Assembly (NCBI RefSeq): GCF_000423665.1
Contig: NZ_AUIK01000010.1
Location: 310,001-374,000 of the forward strand
Direction: 5' to 3'
Source of the DNA: Solirubrobacter soli DSM 22325
Lineage (GTDB): Bacteria > Actinomycetota > Thermoleophilia > Solirubrobacterales > Solirubrobacteraceae
Length of the DNA: 64,000 nt
Part shown: piece after piece, positions 46,398 to 54,564 of the stretch
Layout of the letters: each line of letters starts with the position of its first letter
Numbering within the stretch: position 1 is the first letter of the stretch
The notes under the pieces: generated by a model
The model's input: the letters and a program-made list of their open reading frames with translations, nothing else
Told to the model about the DNA's origin: nothing
Database searches by the model: none
Translations under genes and position numbers: made by a program

Positions 46398-47520
46398 GAT
46401 CGACCCAGCGGGCCTCGCTCGCCGAGGTCAGCACGGCGTCGGTGATGCGGGCGGCGCGCAGCCCGTCCTTGAAGGCCGGCATGCCCTCCGGCGCCGTCCC
46501 CGCCGCGACCGCGGCATAGGTCTCGGCGACGAAGGCGTCGAAGCAGTCGCCGTAGCCCTGCGGGTGGCCGGGCGGTAGGTGGTTGTAGCGGGCGGCGGCC
46601 GCGGTCAGGTGCTCGGGGTCGCGCTTGAGCAGCGCCACCGCCTCGCGGCGCCCGATCCACAGCGTCTCCGGCTCCTCCTGGTTGAACTCCAGCGCCTCCT
46701 CGGCGCCGTCGAGCTCGAGCAGCAGGCGGTTCTTGCGGCCCGCGGAGATCTGCGAGATCACCGCGGTGCCGAGCGCGCCCTGATCGGTCTCGAACTGGAT
46801 CAGCGCCGCGTCCTCGGTGTCGACGACCTTCGGCGCGCCGTGGCCGTCGGCGGCGGCGAACGCGGCGTGGGCCTCGCTGCTGAGCCGTTCAGGAAGGGCG
46901 GTCACAGTGCGCGCTGAGACCTTCGTGATCCGGTGGCCGGAGACGAACTCGGCGAGGTCGCACCAGTGGCTGCCGATGTCGGCGAAGGCGCGCGAGGCGC
47001 CGCCGTACTGCGCGTCGACGCGCCAATTGTCGTCCTCGGGGCGCAGCAGCCAGTCCTGCAGGTAGCTGCCGTGGAGCAGGCGGATCGGCCCGCTCACGCC
47101 CGTGCGCACGCGTTCGCGCGCCTCACGCACCGTCGGGTAGTAGCGGTAGACGAACGGGACGCTCGCGATCCGGCCGCTGGCGTCGGCGGCGTCGCTGAGC
47201 GCCTGAGCGCCGGCGCCGTCGAGGGCGATCGGCTTCTCGCACACGACGTGCTTGCCGGCGGCGAGGGCCGCCTCGGCGAGCGGGACGTGCAGGTGATTCG
47301 GCGTGCAGATGTGCACGACATCGATGTCGGGCGCTTCGACCAGCCGTTCGGCGGTGTCGAAGGCGAGCTCGGCCCCGAGGGCCGCGGCCGCGCGCTCGGC
47401 GCGGTCGGCAGTGGATGCGGCGACCCCGACAAGGCGCGCACCTGCGAGCCGGGCGGACCGCGCATGGACGGCACCGATGAACCCGGTCCCAGCAATGGCA
47501 ACGCGTAGACGTCGAGACAT
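46375..47520 (-). CDS. Gfo/Idh/MocA-family oxidoreductase (second copy)
   Basis: 381 residues from ATG 47520. It is near-parallel to the 43287-44393 protein: the same AIAGTGFIGAVHARSARLAG, HICTPNHLH, FADIGSHWCDLAEF, SAGRKN and PGHPQGY strings. It differs by an insertion of about 19 residues around AAFAADGHGAPKVVDT. Here it is not followed by transporter genes but ends against the MarR gene. Its promoter matches the first copy's and gives a leaderless start. Likely a paralogue with a related substrate. Confidence 0.88.
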   Translation of the reverse strand: MSRRLRVAIAGTGFIGAVHARSARLAGARLVGVAASTADRAERAAAALGAELAFDTAERLVEAPDIDVVHICTPNHLHVPLAEAALAAGKHVVCEKPIALDGAGAQALSDAADASGRIASVPFVYRYYPTVREARERVRTGVSGPIRLLHGSYLQDWLLRPEDDNWRVDAQYGGASRAFADIGSHWCDLAEFVSGHRITKVSARTVTALPERLSSEAHAAFAAADGHGAPKVVDTEDAALIQFETDQGALGTAVISQISAGRKNRLLLELDGAEEALEFNQEEPETLWIGRREAVALLKRDPEHLTAAAARYNHLPPGHPQGYGDCFDAFVAETYAAVAAGTAPEGMPAFKDGLRAARITDAVLTSASEARWVDLTDEVRA

Positions 47521-47527
47521 GTGAACC

Positions 47528-47556
47528 AACCTAGTTCGGCTTTATCCGAGTGTCAA
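47528..47556 (-). promoter_or_regulatory. Promoter of the second Gfo gene
   Basis: On the minus strand: TTGACA (47556-47551), 17 bases, TAGGTT (47533-47528), preceded by CTTTTGC as in the first copy. Leaderless start at 47520. Confidence 0.7.
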
Positions 47557-47635
47557 GCAAAAGCCCCGCAGTATTGACCCGAGGCGACCATGCATTACAC
47601 GTGTCATCAGAGGGACTTCAGTCGACTCCGACCGA

Positions 47636-47650
47636 GAAGTCTGGTTAACT
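47636..47650 (+). promoter_or_regulatory. 15-bp box before ROK2
   Basis: GAAGTCTGGTTAACT, the same as at 44508-44522. Here the inverted repeat is complete (GAAGT, 7 bases, ACTTC). TCGACT 17 bases upstream of TTAACT is a possible -35 box. Confidence 0.55.
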
Positions 47651-47656
47651 TCTCTC

Positions 47657-48886
47657 ATGCTCACCGCGGGAGAGAGCCACGACCCCACGTCACCGACGGG
47701 GGCCGGGCGCGTGCTCAGCTTGATTCGGGATGGCGAAGCGGTGACGCGCGCGGACCTGGCTCGGCGCACCGGCCTGGCCCGCTCGACGGTGGCCCAACGC
47801 GTGGAGGCGCTCCTCGCGCACCAGCTGGTCTACGAGGCCGGGGGCTCGGCCTCCACCGGCGGGCGCCCGCCCACCGTACTCGCTTTCAACCGGTCCGCGG
47901 GCGTGGTGCTCGTCGCCGACCTCGGCGCGACCCATTCACGACTCGCGGTCTCTGACCTTGCGGGGGCCCCTCTGAGCGAGCGCGCGTACGACACGGACGT
48001 CGCGCGCGCCCCGGAGGAAGTTCTCGGGTGGGTGCACGAGCGCTTCACCGCGCTGCTCGAGGAGATCGGGCGCGATCCTGACGACGTCCGCGGGATCGGC
48101 ATCGGCGTGCCCGCGCCGGTCGCGTTCTCGCGGGGAGAGCCGGTGGCGCCGCCGATGATGCCGGGATGGGACGGTTTCTCGATCCCGGGCTGGTTCTCGC
48201 GCCACTACGACGCGCCGGTGCTCGTCGACAACGACGTCAACATCATGGCGCTGGGCGAGCATTGGTCGCACTGGCGTGAGACCGAGCACCTGCTCTACGT
48301 GAAGATCGGGACCGGGATCGGCTGCGGGATCGTGTCGGGACGCCGGATCCACCGCGGCGCGCAGGGCGCGGCGGGGGACATCGGCCACGTCCGGCTGGCG
48401 GGACATGACGACATCGTGTGCCGCTGTGGCAACGTCGGCTGCCTCGAAGCGGTCGCGGGCGGGCGGGCGCTGGCGGCCAAGCTGGCCGACGCGGGCCTTC
48501 CGGCGCGCAGCTCGCGCGACGTGGTCAGGTTCGTCAAAGCGGGCGAGCCGCTGGCGATCCAGGCCGTCCGCGAGGCCGGCCGCTGCCTCGGCGAGGTGCT
48601 CGCCGAGTGCATCAACTTCTTCAACCCGGGCGCGATCGTGCTCGGCGGCGACCTCGCCGAGGCGCACCAGCAGCTGCTGGCCGGCGTGCGCGAGGTCTCC
48701 TTCGGCCGCTCGCTGCCGATGGCGACGCGGGACCTGCGGCTCGGCTGCTCGCAGCTGGGTGACCGGGCGGGCGTGATCGGCGCGGCGATCATGGTGATCG
48801 AGCACGTGCTCGCGCCGGAGACGGTCGACCGCGCGATCCAGGCCTACATGAGCGGTGGCGCGCGCCGTCGCCAGCAGACCGTCTAG
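47657..48886 (+). CDS. ROK-family regulator (ROK2)
   Basis: 409 residues; the ATG lies seven bases after TTAACT, so leaderless. Winged helix RADLARRTGLARSTVAQRVEAL, then a complete ROK domain: ATP loop KIGTGIGCGIVSG, catalytic aspartate in LVDNDVNIMALGEH, and zinc motif CRCGNVGCLEAVAGG. Divergent from the second Gfo gene and presumably its regulator. Because kinase residues are intact it could still phosphorylate a sugar, unlike ROK1. Confidence 0.9.
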   Translation: MLTAGESHDPTSPTGAGRVLSLIRDGEAVTRADLARRTGLARSTVAQRVEALLAHQLVYEAGGSASTGGRPPTVLAFNRSAGVVLVADLGATHSRLAVSDLAGAPLSERAYDTDVARAPEEVLGWVHERFTALLEEIGRDPDDVRGIGIGVPAPVAFSRGEPVAPPMMPGWDGFSIPGWFSRHYDAPVLVDNDVNIMALGEHWSHWRETEHLLYVKIGTGIGCGIVSGRRIHRGAQGAAGDIGHVRLAGHDDIVCRCGNVGCLEAVAGGRALAAKLADAGLPARSSRDVVRFVKAGEPLAIQAVREAGRCLGEVLAECINFFNPGAIVLGGDLAEAHQQLLAGVREVSFGRSLPMATRDLRLGCSQLGDRAGVIGAAIMVIEHVLAPETVDRAIQAYMSGGARRRQQTV

Positions 48887-49011
48887 GCCTTCGGGGTTAG
48901 AACGTGTTTCTTCGCAACGCGTGTAAAGCTGGCCAGTTTGTCGGATCACCCGCGTAACTTTCGGCCATTATGCGATCCAAACCCGCCGCTACCTCTGCTT
49001 TACTTCCGTCG

Positions 49012-49044
49012 ATGGCGGACCGTATGACGATTGGAGCAAGATGA
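49012..49044 (+). CDS. Possible 10-codon leader ORF before ROK3
   Basis: Reads MADRMTIGAR and stops with TGA overlapping the ROK3 ATG (ATGA). A -10-like TTTACT (48999-49004) ends seven bases before its ATG, mirroring the leaderless layout of ROK2. ROK3 has its own Shine-Dalgarno (GGAG) inside this ORF. Could be chance. Confidence 0.35.
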   Translation: MADRMTIGAR

Positions 49045-50207
49045 CCGGCGCGGGTTCGCTGCTCCGATTGATCCGCAACGGCGAGGCCGTCACACGCGCG
49101 GACCTGGTCCGGCGCACAGGGCTGGCACGTTCGACCGTCGCCCAGCGCCTGGACGCGCTGCTGGCGCATCAGCTGGTCTACGAAGCCGGTGGGTCGGCTT
49201 CCACCGGTGGGCGTCCCCCGACCGTCCTGGCGTTCAACCAAGGCGCGGGCGTGGTCCTCGTGGCGGATCTCGGAGCGACCCATTCGCGCCTCGTCGTGTC
49301 CGACCTGGCCGGCGCGCCGCTGGCCGAGACGACGTTCGACATGGACATCGCCGACGGCCCCGAGGCCGTGCTCGACTACGTCCACCAGCGCTTCGAGCTG
49401 CTGCTGGGCGAGATCTCGCGCGCTGCCGCGGACGTGCGTGGCATCGGCGTCGGTGTCCCCGGTCCGGTCGCGTTCTCGCGCGGCGAGCCGGTCGCCCCGC
49501 CGATCATGCCGGGCTGGGACGGGTTCTCGGTCCCCGACTGGTTCTCCAAGCACTACGACGCCCCGGTGCTCGTCGACAACGACGTCAACATCATGGCGCT
49601 GGGCGAGCACTGGACCCACTGGCGCGACATCGAGCACCTGCTCTACGTGAAGATCGGCACCGGTATCGGCTGCGGCATAGTGGCCGGCCGCCGGATCCAT
49701 CGCGGCGCCCAGGGCGCGGCCGGCGACATCGGCCACGTGCGCCTGGCCGGCCATGACGACGTCGTGTGCCGCTGCGGCAACATCGGCTGCCTCGAGGCGG
49801 TCGCGGGCGGGCGCGCCCTGGCCGCGAACCTCTCCGCCGTCGGCCTGCACGCCGAGTCCTCGCGCGAGGTCGTCGCGTTGGTGCGCGCCGGCGAGCCCCA
49901 GGCGATCCAGGCCGTCCGCGACGCGGGCCGCTACCTCGGCGAGGTCCTCGCGGGCTGCGTGAACTTCTTCAACCCGGGCGCCATCGTCATCGGCGGCGAC
50001 ATCTCCGAGGCCCACCAGCAGCTGCTGGCGGGCGTGCGCGAGGTGATCTTCCAGCGCTCACTGCCGCTCGCCACGGGCGATCTGCGGATCGTGCCGTCGC
50101 GCCTGGGCGACCGCGCGGGCGCGATCGGTGCGGCGATCATGGTGATCGAGCACGTTCTGGCGCCGGAAGCGGTTGACCGGGCCATTCAGGCCGGTCTCGC
50201 CGCTTAG
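49041..50207 (+). CDS. ROK-family regulator (ROK3)
   Basis: 388 residues. Close to ROK2 along its length: RADLVRRTGLARSTVAQRLDAL, KIGTGIGCGIVAG, LVDNDVNIMALGEH, CRCGNIGCLEAVAGG. Kinase residues and zinc site are intact. GGAG upstream supports ATG 49041. Unlike the other two ROK genes it has no divergent Gfo gene; it follows ROK2 in tandem, so it looks like a duplicated regulator that lost its partner or now acts elsewhere. Confidence 0.9.
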   Translation: MTGAGSLLRLIRNGEAVTRADLVRRTGLARSTVAQRLDALLAHQLVYEAGGSASTGGRPPTVLAFNQGAGVVLVADLGATHSRLVVSDLAGAPLAETTFDMDIADGPEAVLDYVHQRFELLLGEISRAAADVRGIGVGVPGPVAFSRGEPVAPPIMPGWDGFSVPDWFSKHYDAPVLVDNDVNIMALGEHWTHWRDIEHLLYVKIGTGIGCGIVAGRRIHRGAQGAAGDIGHVRLAGHDDVVCRCGNIGCLEAVAGGRALAANLSAVGLHAESSREVVALVRAGEPQAIQAVRDAGRYLGEVLAGCVNFFNPGAIVIGGDISEAHQQLLAGVREVIFQRSLPLATGDLRIVPSRLGDRAGAIGAAIMVIEHVLAPEAVDRAIQAGLAA

Positions 50208-50298
50208 GACGACGGCAAGCACTCAAGGCGTGCGGGAGAGCCCTGCCGCTGCGGCGGCCGGGCGCAACCGCGCGCGGGCACGCCGCCGCGCCTCGCCC

Positions 50299-50360
50299 GC
50301 GCCACGCCGGCGCCGCGCCACGCCGGCGCCGCGCCACGCCGGCGCCGCGCCACGCCGGGG
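50299..50360. repeat. 16-bp GC-rich tandem repeats
   Basis: About four copies of GCGCCACGCCGGCGCC (50299, 50315, 50331, and a 14-base remnant at 50347), running straight into the hairpin at 50357. With it, they fill the gap between ROK3 and eboF. Confidence 0.85.
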
Positions 50361-50406
50361 TGGCGAACGTTTCGCCCTCGTACAGGGGCGAAACGTTCGC
50401 CACCCC
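50357..50406. terminator. Perfect 21-bp hairpin
   Basis: Arms 50357-50377 and 50386-50406 pair without mismatch around an 8-base loop. Each arm contains GGCGAACGTTTCGCC, itself a near-palindrome. It lies between convergent ROK3 and eboF and can serve as a bidirectional terminator. Confidence 0.75.
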
Positions 50407-50413
50407 CTCGAAA

Positions 50414-51802
50414 TCAGGCCCTCGCGGACTCCGTGACGCCGCTCAGGTCGAGCAGGAGATCGCGCACTTCCGTGGCGGCGATTCGTTCGCGAGCGAAGGA
50501 ACCCTCGCTGCAGAGGAAGACGGGTCCGTCCTCGTCTGAGGGGGGCAGGAGGCCGTGGGTGCCCTTGACGTACTTGGACGCGTCGAGGCCCACGACGCTC
50601 ATGACGTAGCGGAAGCCGGTCATCTTGCGTCCGAGGGCGAGGCCCGCGCGGAGCTTGGCGCCCTTTTCGTCGTCCGGGTCCATGAACAGCTCGGCGGGGT
50701 CGTAGCCCGGCTTGCGGTGGATCTCCACCTGGCGGCCGAAGTCCGGGGCGTGGGCGTTGTCGAGCCAGTAGTGGTAGGTGAACCAGGCGTCGCGCTCGGC
50801 TAGGACGACGAGCTCGCCGGAGCGCTCGTGCGCGAGGCCGGCGGCGGCGAGCGCCTCGCCTTCCAGCACCTCCCCCACGCCGTCGAGTCCCGCGATCGCC
50901 TCGCGGGCGGCGGGGAGATCGGCGGGGTTGGCGACGTAGACGTGGGCGATCTGGTGGTCCGACACCGCAAACGCGCGCGAGGTCCACGGATCGAGGTACT
51001 CCATGCCCGCCTGCGTGTAGACGTTCAGGAGCCCCGCGCGGCGTAGGGCGCGGTTGATCTCCACCGGGCGCTTGGCCTCGGTGATGCCGTACTCGCTCAG
51101 CACGACGGCCTTGTCGCCGCGACCCTGGATGTGATCAAGCAGGTCGCCCAGGACCTCGTCGAGCTCACGCGCGGCCTTGGCCGCCTCGGGGCTGTTGGGG
51201 CCGAAGCGCTGGTGGTCGTAGTCGAGGTGCGGCAGGTAGACCAGCAGCAGGTCGAGCTGCTCGTTGTCGAGCACGATCTTGGCCGCGTCGGCGATCCACT
51301 TGGTGGACTTGATCGACGCCGTCGGGCCCCAGTACTGGAAGAGCGGGAAGTCGCCCAGCGGGCCGGTCAGGTTGTCGTGCAGCTGCGGCGGGTACGTGTA
51401 GCAATCCGGCGACTTGCGGCCGTCGGCGTGGTAGATCGGGCGCGGCGTGACCACGAGGTCCGTCGACATCCCCATCGCGTACCACCAGCAGAGGTTCGCG
51501 GCGCGGAAGCCCGGCTTGGAGCGGCGCGCGGTGTCCCACACGTTCTCGCCCTGCACGAGCTTGTTGTGCTGGCGCCAGAGGAAGACCTCGCCGAGGTCGC
51601 GGAAGTACCAGCCGTTGCCGACGATGCCGTGGTCGGTGGGGGTCAACCCCGTGGTGAACGTCGCCTGGACCGAACAGGTGACCGCGGGCACGATCGGGTC
51701 AAGTGCGGCCTGGAAGCCGTCCGCGCCGAGCTTGGAGACCCGGGGCATGTCCTTCAGTGCGCGCGGCGTGAGCCCCACCGCGTCAATGACCACGAGCGTC
51801 AT
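50414..51802 (-). CDS. eboF: EboF-like nucleotide pyrophosphatase/phosphodiesterase
   Basis: 462 residues from ATG 51802, overlapping the eboE stop (ATGA). Alkaline-phosphatase-superfamily enzyme of the type I phosphodiesterase group. Seen: LVVIDAVGL, the nucleophile region VTCSVQATFTTGL, HGIVGNGW, LLVYLPHLDYDHQRFGP and AVSDHQIAHVY. The usual DHG metal motif reads SEYG here. In cyanobacteria and eustigmatophyte plastids EboF closes the ebo operon, thought to make or move an unidentified small prenylated metabolite. Placement next to eboE, eboB and eboA supports the name. Confidence 0.85.
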   Translation of the reverse strand: MTLVVIDAVGLTPRALKDMPRVSKLGADGFQAALDPIVPAVTCSVQATFTTGLTPTDHGIVGNGWYFRDLGEVFLWRQHNKLVQGENVWDTARRSKPGFRAANLCWWYAMGMSTDLVVTPRPIYHADGRKSPDCYTYPPQLHDNLTGPLGDFPLFQYWGPTASIKSTKWIADAAKIVLDNEQLDLLLVYLPHLDYDHQRFGPNSPEAAKAARELDEVLGDLLDHIQGRGDKAVVLSEYGITEAKRPVEINRALRRAGLLNVYTQAGMEYLDPWTSRAFAVSDHQIAHVYVANPADLPAAREAIAGLDGVGEVLEGEALAAAGLAHERSGELVVLAERDAWFTYHYWLDNAHAPDFGRQVEIHRKPGYDPAELFMDPDDEKGAKLRAGLALGRKMTGFRYVMSVVGLDASKYVKGTHGLLPPSDEDGPVFLCSEGSFARERIAATEVRDLLLDLSGVTESARA

Positions 51803-52935
51803 TCGATCACCTCTGCTCCCAGCGCGACCAACCGGTCGCGCGTCCATTCCAGTTCACCCGCCAGACCGGCCACGAGTCCCTCGTCGTCGCGCGGCGCGTC
51901 GCGCATCACGCTCCACGTGTAGGTCTCGACCTCATAGTGACGGGTCAGCGGCGCGGGCCCGCCGGCGAGCGCGGCCAGGGTCGCGCTCAGCTCGGCCTGC
52001 GTCGTGTGCTCGGCCGAGTTGACCGGCACGTGGAAGTGCACCCGCCACTCGCGCTCGCCCGGCAGGCCGCCGGCCAGCGCCTCGGGCAGGTCGTCCGTCC
52101 CCTCGACGTGCGAGTTCACGCACTCGCGCACCTGGTGCAGGAACTTCGGCTCGTCGAAGCGGGCGAGCAGCTCGCGCCCCTCCTCAGTCCCGGGCGAAGG
52201 GACGCGAAGCGCCGAACTCACTTGTGTCTTGACGATCGGAACATTTTTTGATGCGAGCAGCTCGACCGCCTCGGCGGGGTCCTCGAACTGCACCGCGAGG
52301 TGGCAGGCGTCGAGGCAGACGCCGATCCAGTCGGGCGCGAGGCCGCCGATCGCGTCGCACGCCTGCGCGATCGTCTCGACCGTGCAGCCGGGCTCGGGCT
52401 CGAGCGCCAGCCGGATCGTCTTGCCGGTCGCGTGCTCGATCTCCTCGAGCTCGACGGCGAGATCGGCGAGCGCGCGCAGCGCGGCGTCCTGGGCGGCGTC
52501 GTCCCAACCCTCGCGCCAGCCGAGCGGCAGCGTCGAGATCGACCCGTCGGTCACGTCGGCGGGCAGCAGCTTGGCCAGCAGGCGGGCGAGCCCGAGCGTG
52601 TACTCGCGGCGGTCGTCCTGCGCCCAGTGCGGCCAGTAGACGTCGCGCTTGACGACGTCCGCGTGGAACGCCTTGTACGGGAACCCGTTCAACGTGACCA
52701 CTTCCAGCGAGAGCCGCTCGAGCTGATCGGCGAGCCGCGAAGCGGCCGCCTCGTCGGCGACCGCGGGCGCGGCGACCCAGAGCCCGATGCCGAGTTTCGG
52801 CACGTCGAGCTTCTCGCGCACGCGCGCGGTGAACCGTTCGAGCTGCGCCGCGACCCCGTCGAGATCGTCAGCCGGGTGGACGTTGGAGCAGTAGGCGAGG
52901 TGCAGCAGGCTGCCGTCGGCGTGCCGCAGCCTCAC
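51799..52935 (-). CDS. eboE: EboE-like metabolite traffic protein (TIM barrel)
   Basis: 378 residues from GTG 52935 overlapping the eboB stop. Xylose-isomerase-like TIM barrel of the EboE family. Seen: LHLAYCSNVHPADD near the N-terminus, VVTLNGFPYKAFH, STLPLGWREGW, LALEPEPGC, GVCLDACHLAVQFED and WRVHFHVPVN, which contain the predicted metal ligands. The protein's reaction is unknown; the name comes from cyanobacterial work where ebo genes are needed to move the scytonemin precursor to the periplasm. Confidence 0.85.
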   Translation of the reverse strand: MRLRHADGSLLHLAYCSNVHPADDLDGVAAQLERFTARVREKLDVPKLGIGLWVAAPAVADEAAASRLADQLERLSLEVVTLNGFPYKAFHADVVKRDVYWPHWAQDDRREYTLGLARLLAKLLPADVTDGSISTLPLGWREGWDDAAQDAALRALADLAVELEEIEHATGKTIRLALEPEPGCTVETIAQACDAIGGLAPDWIGVCLDACHLAVQFEDPAEAVELLASKNVPIVKTQVSSALRVPSPGTEEGRELLARFDEPKFLHQVRECVNSHVEGTDDLPEALAGGLPGEREWRVHFHVPVNSAEHTTQAELSATLAALAGGPAPLTRHYEVETYTWSVMRDAPRDDEGLVAGLAGELEWTRDRLVALGAEVIE

Positions 52936-53795
52936 GCCCGCTCACCGCGAAGCACACCGGACCCTTCGAACGTCGCCGTCAAATCCGCCTCGCCCAGCTC
53001 GTCGAGGATCAGCCGCCCGCTCTGGGCGAAGAACTCGACCGGGTTGCGCCAGACGACCTGGTCGATGACGTCGTCGTCGAACCCGGCCTCCTTCATCGCA
53101 TCCGCGGTCTTGCGGACCTTCAGCGGATCGCTCACGCCCCAGTCGCACGCCGAGTTGACGATGATCCGCTCCGGCCCGTGCTCCTCGAGCACGCGGACCA
53201 TGCGGTACTCGTCCATCTTCGTGCCCGGGTAGATCGAGAAGCCCGCCCAGGAGCCGGACGCCAGCACCTCGTTGACCGTGAGCTCGTTGTTGTGGTCGAT
53301 GACCACGAGCTCGGGCGCGATGCCGGATTCCTCGACCAGCTCGATCGTCCGCCGCGTGCCGGCCGCCTTGTCGCGGTGCGGGGTGTGCACGAGCACGGGC
53401 AGCTCGAACTCGACCGCCAGCTTGAGCTGCTCGCGGAACGCCTCGTCCTCGGCGGGCGTCATCGAGTCGAAGCCGATCTCGCCGACCGCCACCACGCCGT
53501 CCTTGGCCAGGAAGCGCGGGAGGACGTCGAGGACGTCGCGGCGCAGCTGGTCGTCGTTGGCCTCCTTGGGGTTGAGGCCGATCGTGCAGTGATGGCGGAT
53601 GCCGAACTGCGCCGCGCGGAAGCGCTCCCAGCCCAGCAGCGAGTTGAAGTAGTCGATGAACGAGCCGACGTACGTGCGCGGCTGGCCGAGCCAGAAGGCC
53701 GGCTCGACCAACACCTTGACGCCCGAGGCCGCCATCGCCTCGTAGTCGTCGGTGGTCCGCGACGTCATGTGCGCGTGCGGGTCGAAGATCCTCAT
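52932..53795 (-). CDS. eboB: EboB-like TatD-family metal hydrolase
   Basis: 287 residues. TatD-type amidohydrolase fold: FDPHAHMTSRT at the N-terminus, HCTIGLNPKEAND, VAVGEIGFDS, LPVLVHTPHRDK, VIDHNNE and a late NSACDWGVSD aspartate. Longer relatives are found in all ebo clusters. Substrate unknown. Sixteen bases separate it from eboA, and its stop overlaps eboE (GTGA). Confidence 0.87.
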   Translation of the reverse strand: MRIFDPHAHMTSRTTDDYEAMAASGVKVLVEPAFWLGQPRTYVGSFIDYFNSLLGWERFRAAQFGIRHHCTIGLNPKEANDDQLRRDVLDVLPRFLAKDGVVAVGEIGFDSMTPAEDEAFREQLKLAVEFELPVLVHTPHRDKAAGTRRTIELVEESGIAPELVVIDHNNELTVNEVLASGSWAGFSIYPGTKMDEYRMVRVLEEHGPERIIVNSACDWGVSDPLKVRKTADAMKEAGFDDDVIDQVVWRNPVEFFAQSGRLILDELGEADLTATFEGSGVLRGERA

Positions 53796-53811
53796 GGCTG
53801 GCTCTCCACTC

Positions 53812-54564
53812 TCAAGGTCGGATGATCGGGGTGGGGCGGAGGGGCTGCCCGCCTTGATCTCTGTGGCTCAACGCACGCTGGGCGGCGGCTCGGCGGTCTT
53901 CGAACTCGCTGTCGAGCTCGGCCTCGATCGCGGCGATCTCCTCCGCGTGCGGGTACTTGTCGATGACGATCCAGACGGCGGGCGGGACGTCGCGCCCGGC
54001 GGCGACGCGCTCGTGCACGAACGCGGCGAGCATCCGCGCGCCGTCCGGGGTCACGCGCTCGGGGATGCCGTCGATCCCGGTGATCGGGACGCCGACGAAC
54101 ACGCACTTCAAGACCGCCTGGTCATAGGCAGCGTCCGGCAGGTGCTCGGTGGCGTACGGCCCGAGCGCGGCGGCGATCAGCCGCGTGTCGTTGGTGCGGA
54201 TCGCGTCGTCGGTGAGGACGATCCCGCGATCGCCGATCTCAAGGAACGGCAGCGCGCGCAGGAGGCCGCGGCGCTCGGCTGCGTCGCCGAAGCGGTACAG
54301 CTCGGCCAATTCGGCCTCGGCGCCCTCCCCCATCGCGGCCAGCAGCAGGACGCGCGCGGCGTCGTCGACGCTCCAGGTCCACACGTCGGCCGGGTCCGCG
54401 CCCTCGTCGAGCGTGTCGCGCCCGACCTTGCGGCCGACCATCGGGAACAGCGTCCGGACCTTCGTGGCGTCGGCGGCGACGTTGGCGCTCGCCTCGCGCA
54501 GCCAGGCGAGGCCTTCGGGCGTGGCGCGGGACTCGAGAGCGATAGAGAGTTCAGACAGATTCAC
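53812..54564 (-). CDS. eboA: EboA-domain protein
   Basis: 250 residues from GTG 54564, which overlaps the stop of the upstream isomerase (GTGA). Mostly helical EboA family protein, no catalytic motif recognised. Seen: RTLFPMVGRKVGRD, the alanine/leucine helices ARVLLLAAMGEGAEAELAEL, ERRGLLRALPFL and TNDTRLIAAALGPYA. Longer upstream readings lie inside the isomerase gene and are not real. Function is unknown even in cyanobacteria. Confidence 0.82.
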   Translation of the reverse strand: MNLSELSIALESRATPEGLAWLREASANVAADATKVRTLFPMVGRKVGRDTLDEGADPADVWTWSVDDAARVLLLAAMGEGAEAELAELYRFGDAAERRGLLRALPFLEIGDRGIVLTDDAIRTNDTRLIAAALGPYATEHLPDAAYDQAVLKCVFVGVPITGIDGIPERVTPDGARMLAAFVHERVAAGRDVPPAVWIVIDKYPHAEEIAAIEAELDSEFEDRRAAAQRALSHRDQGGQPLRPTPIIRP

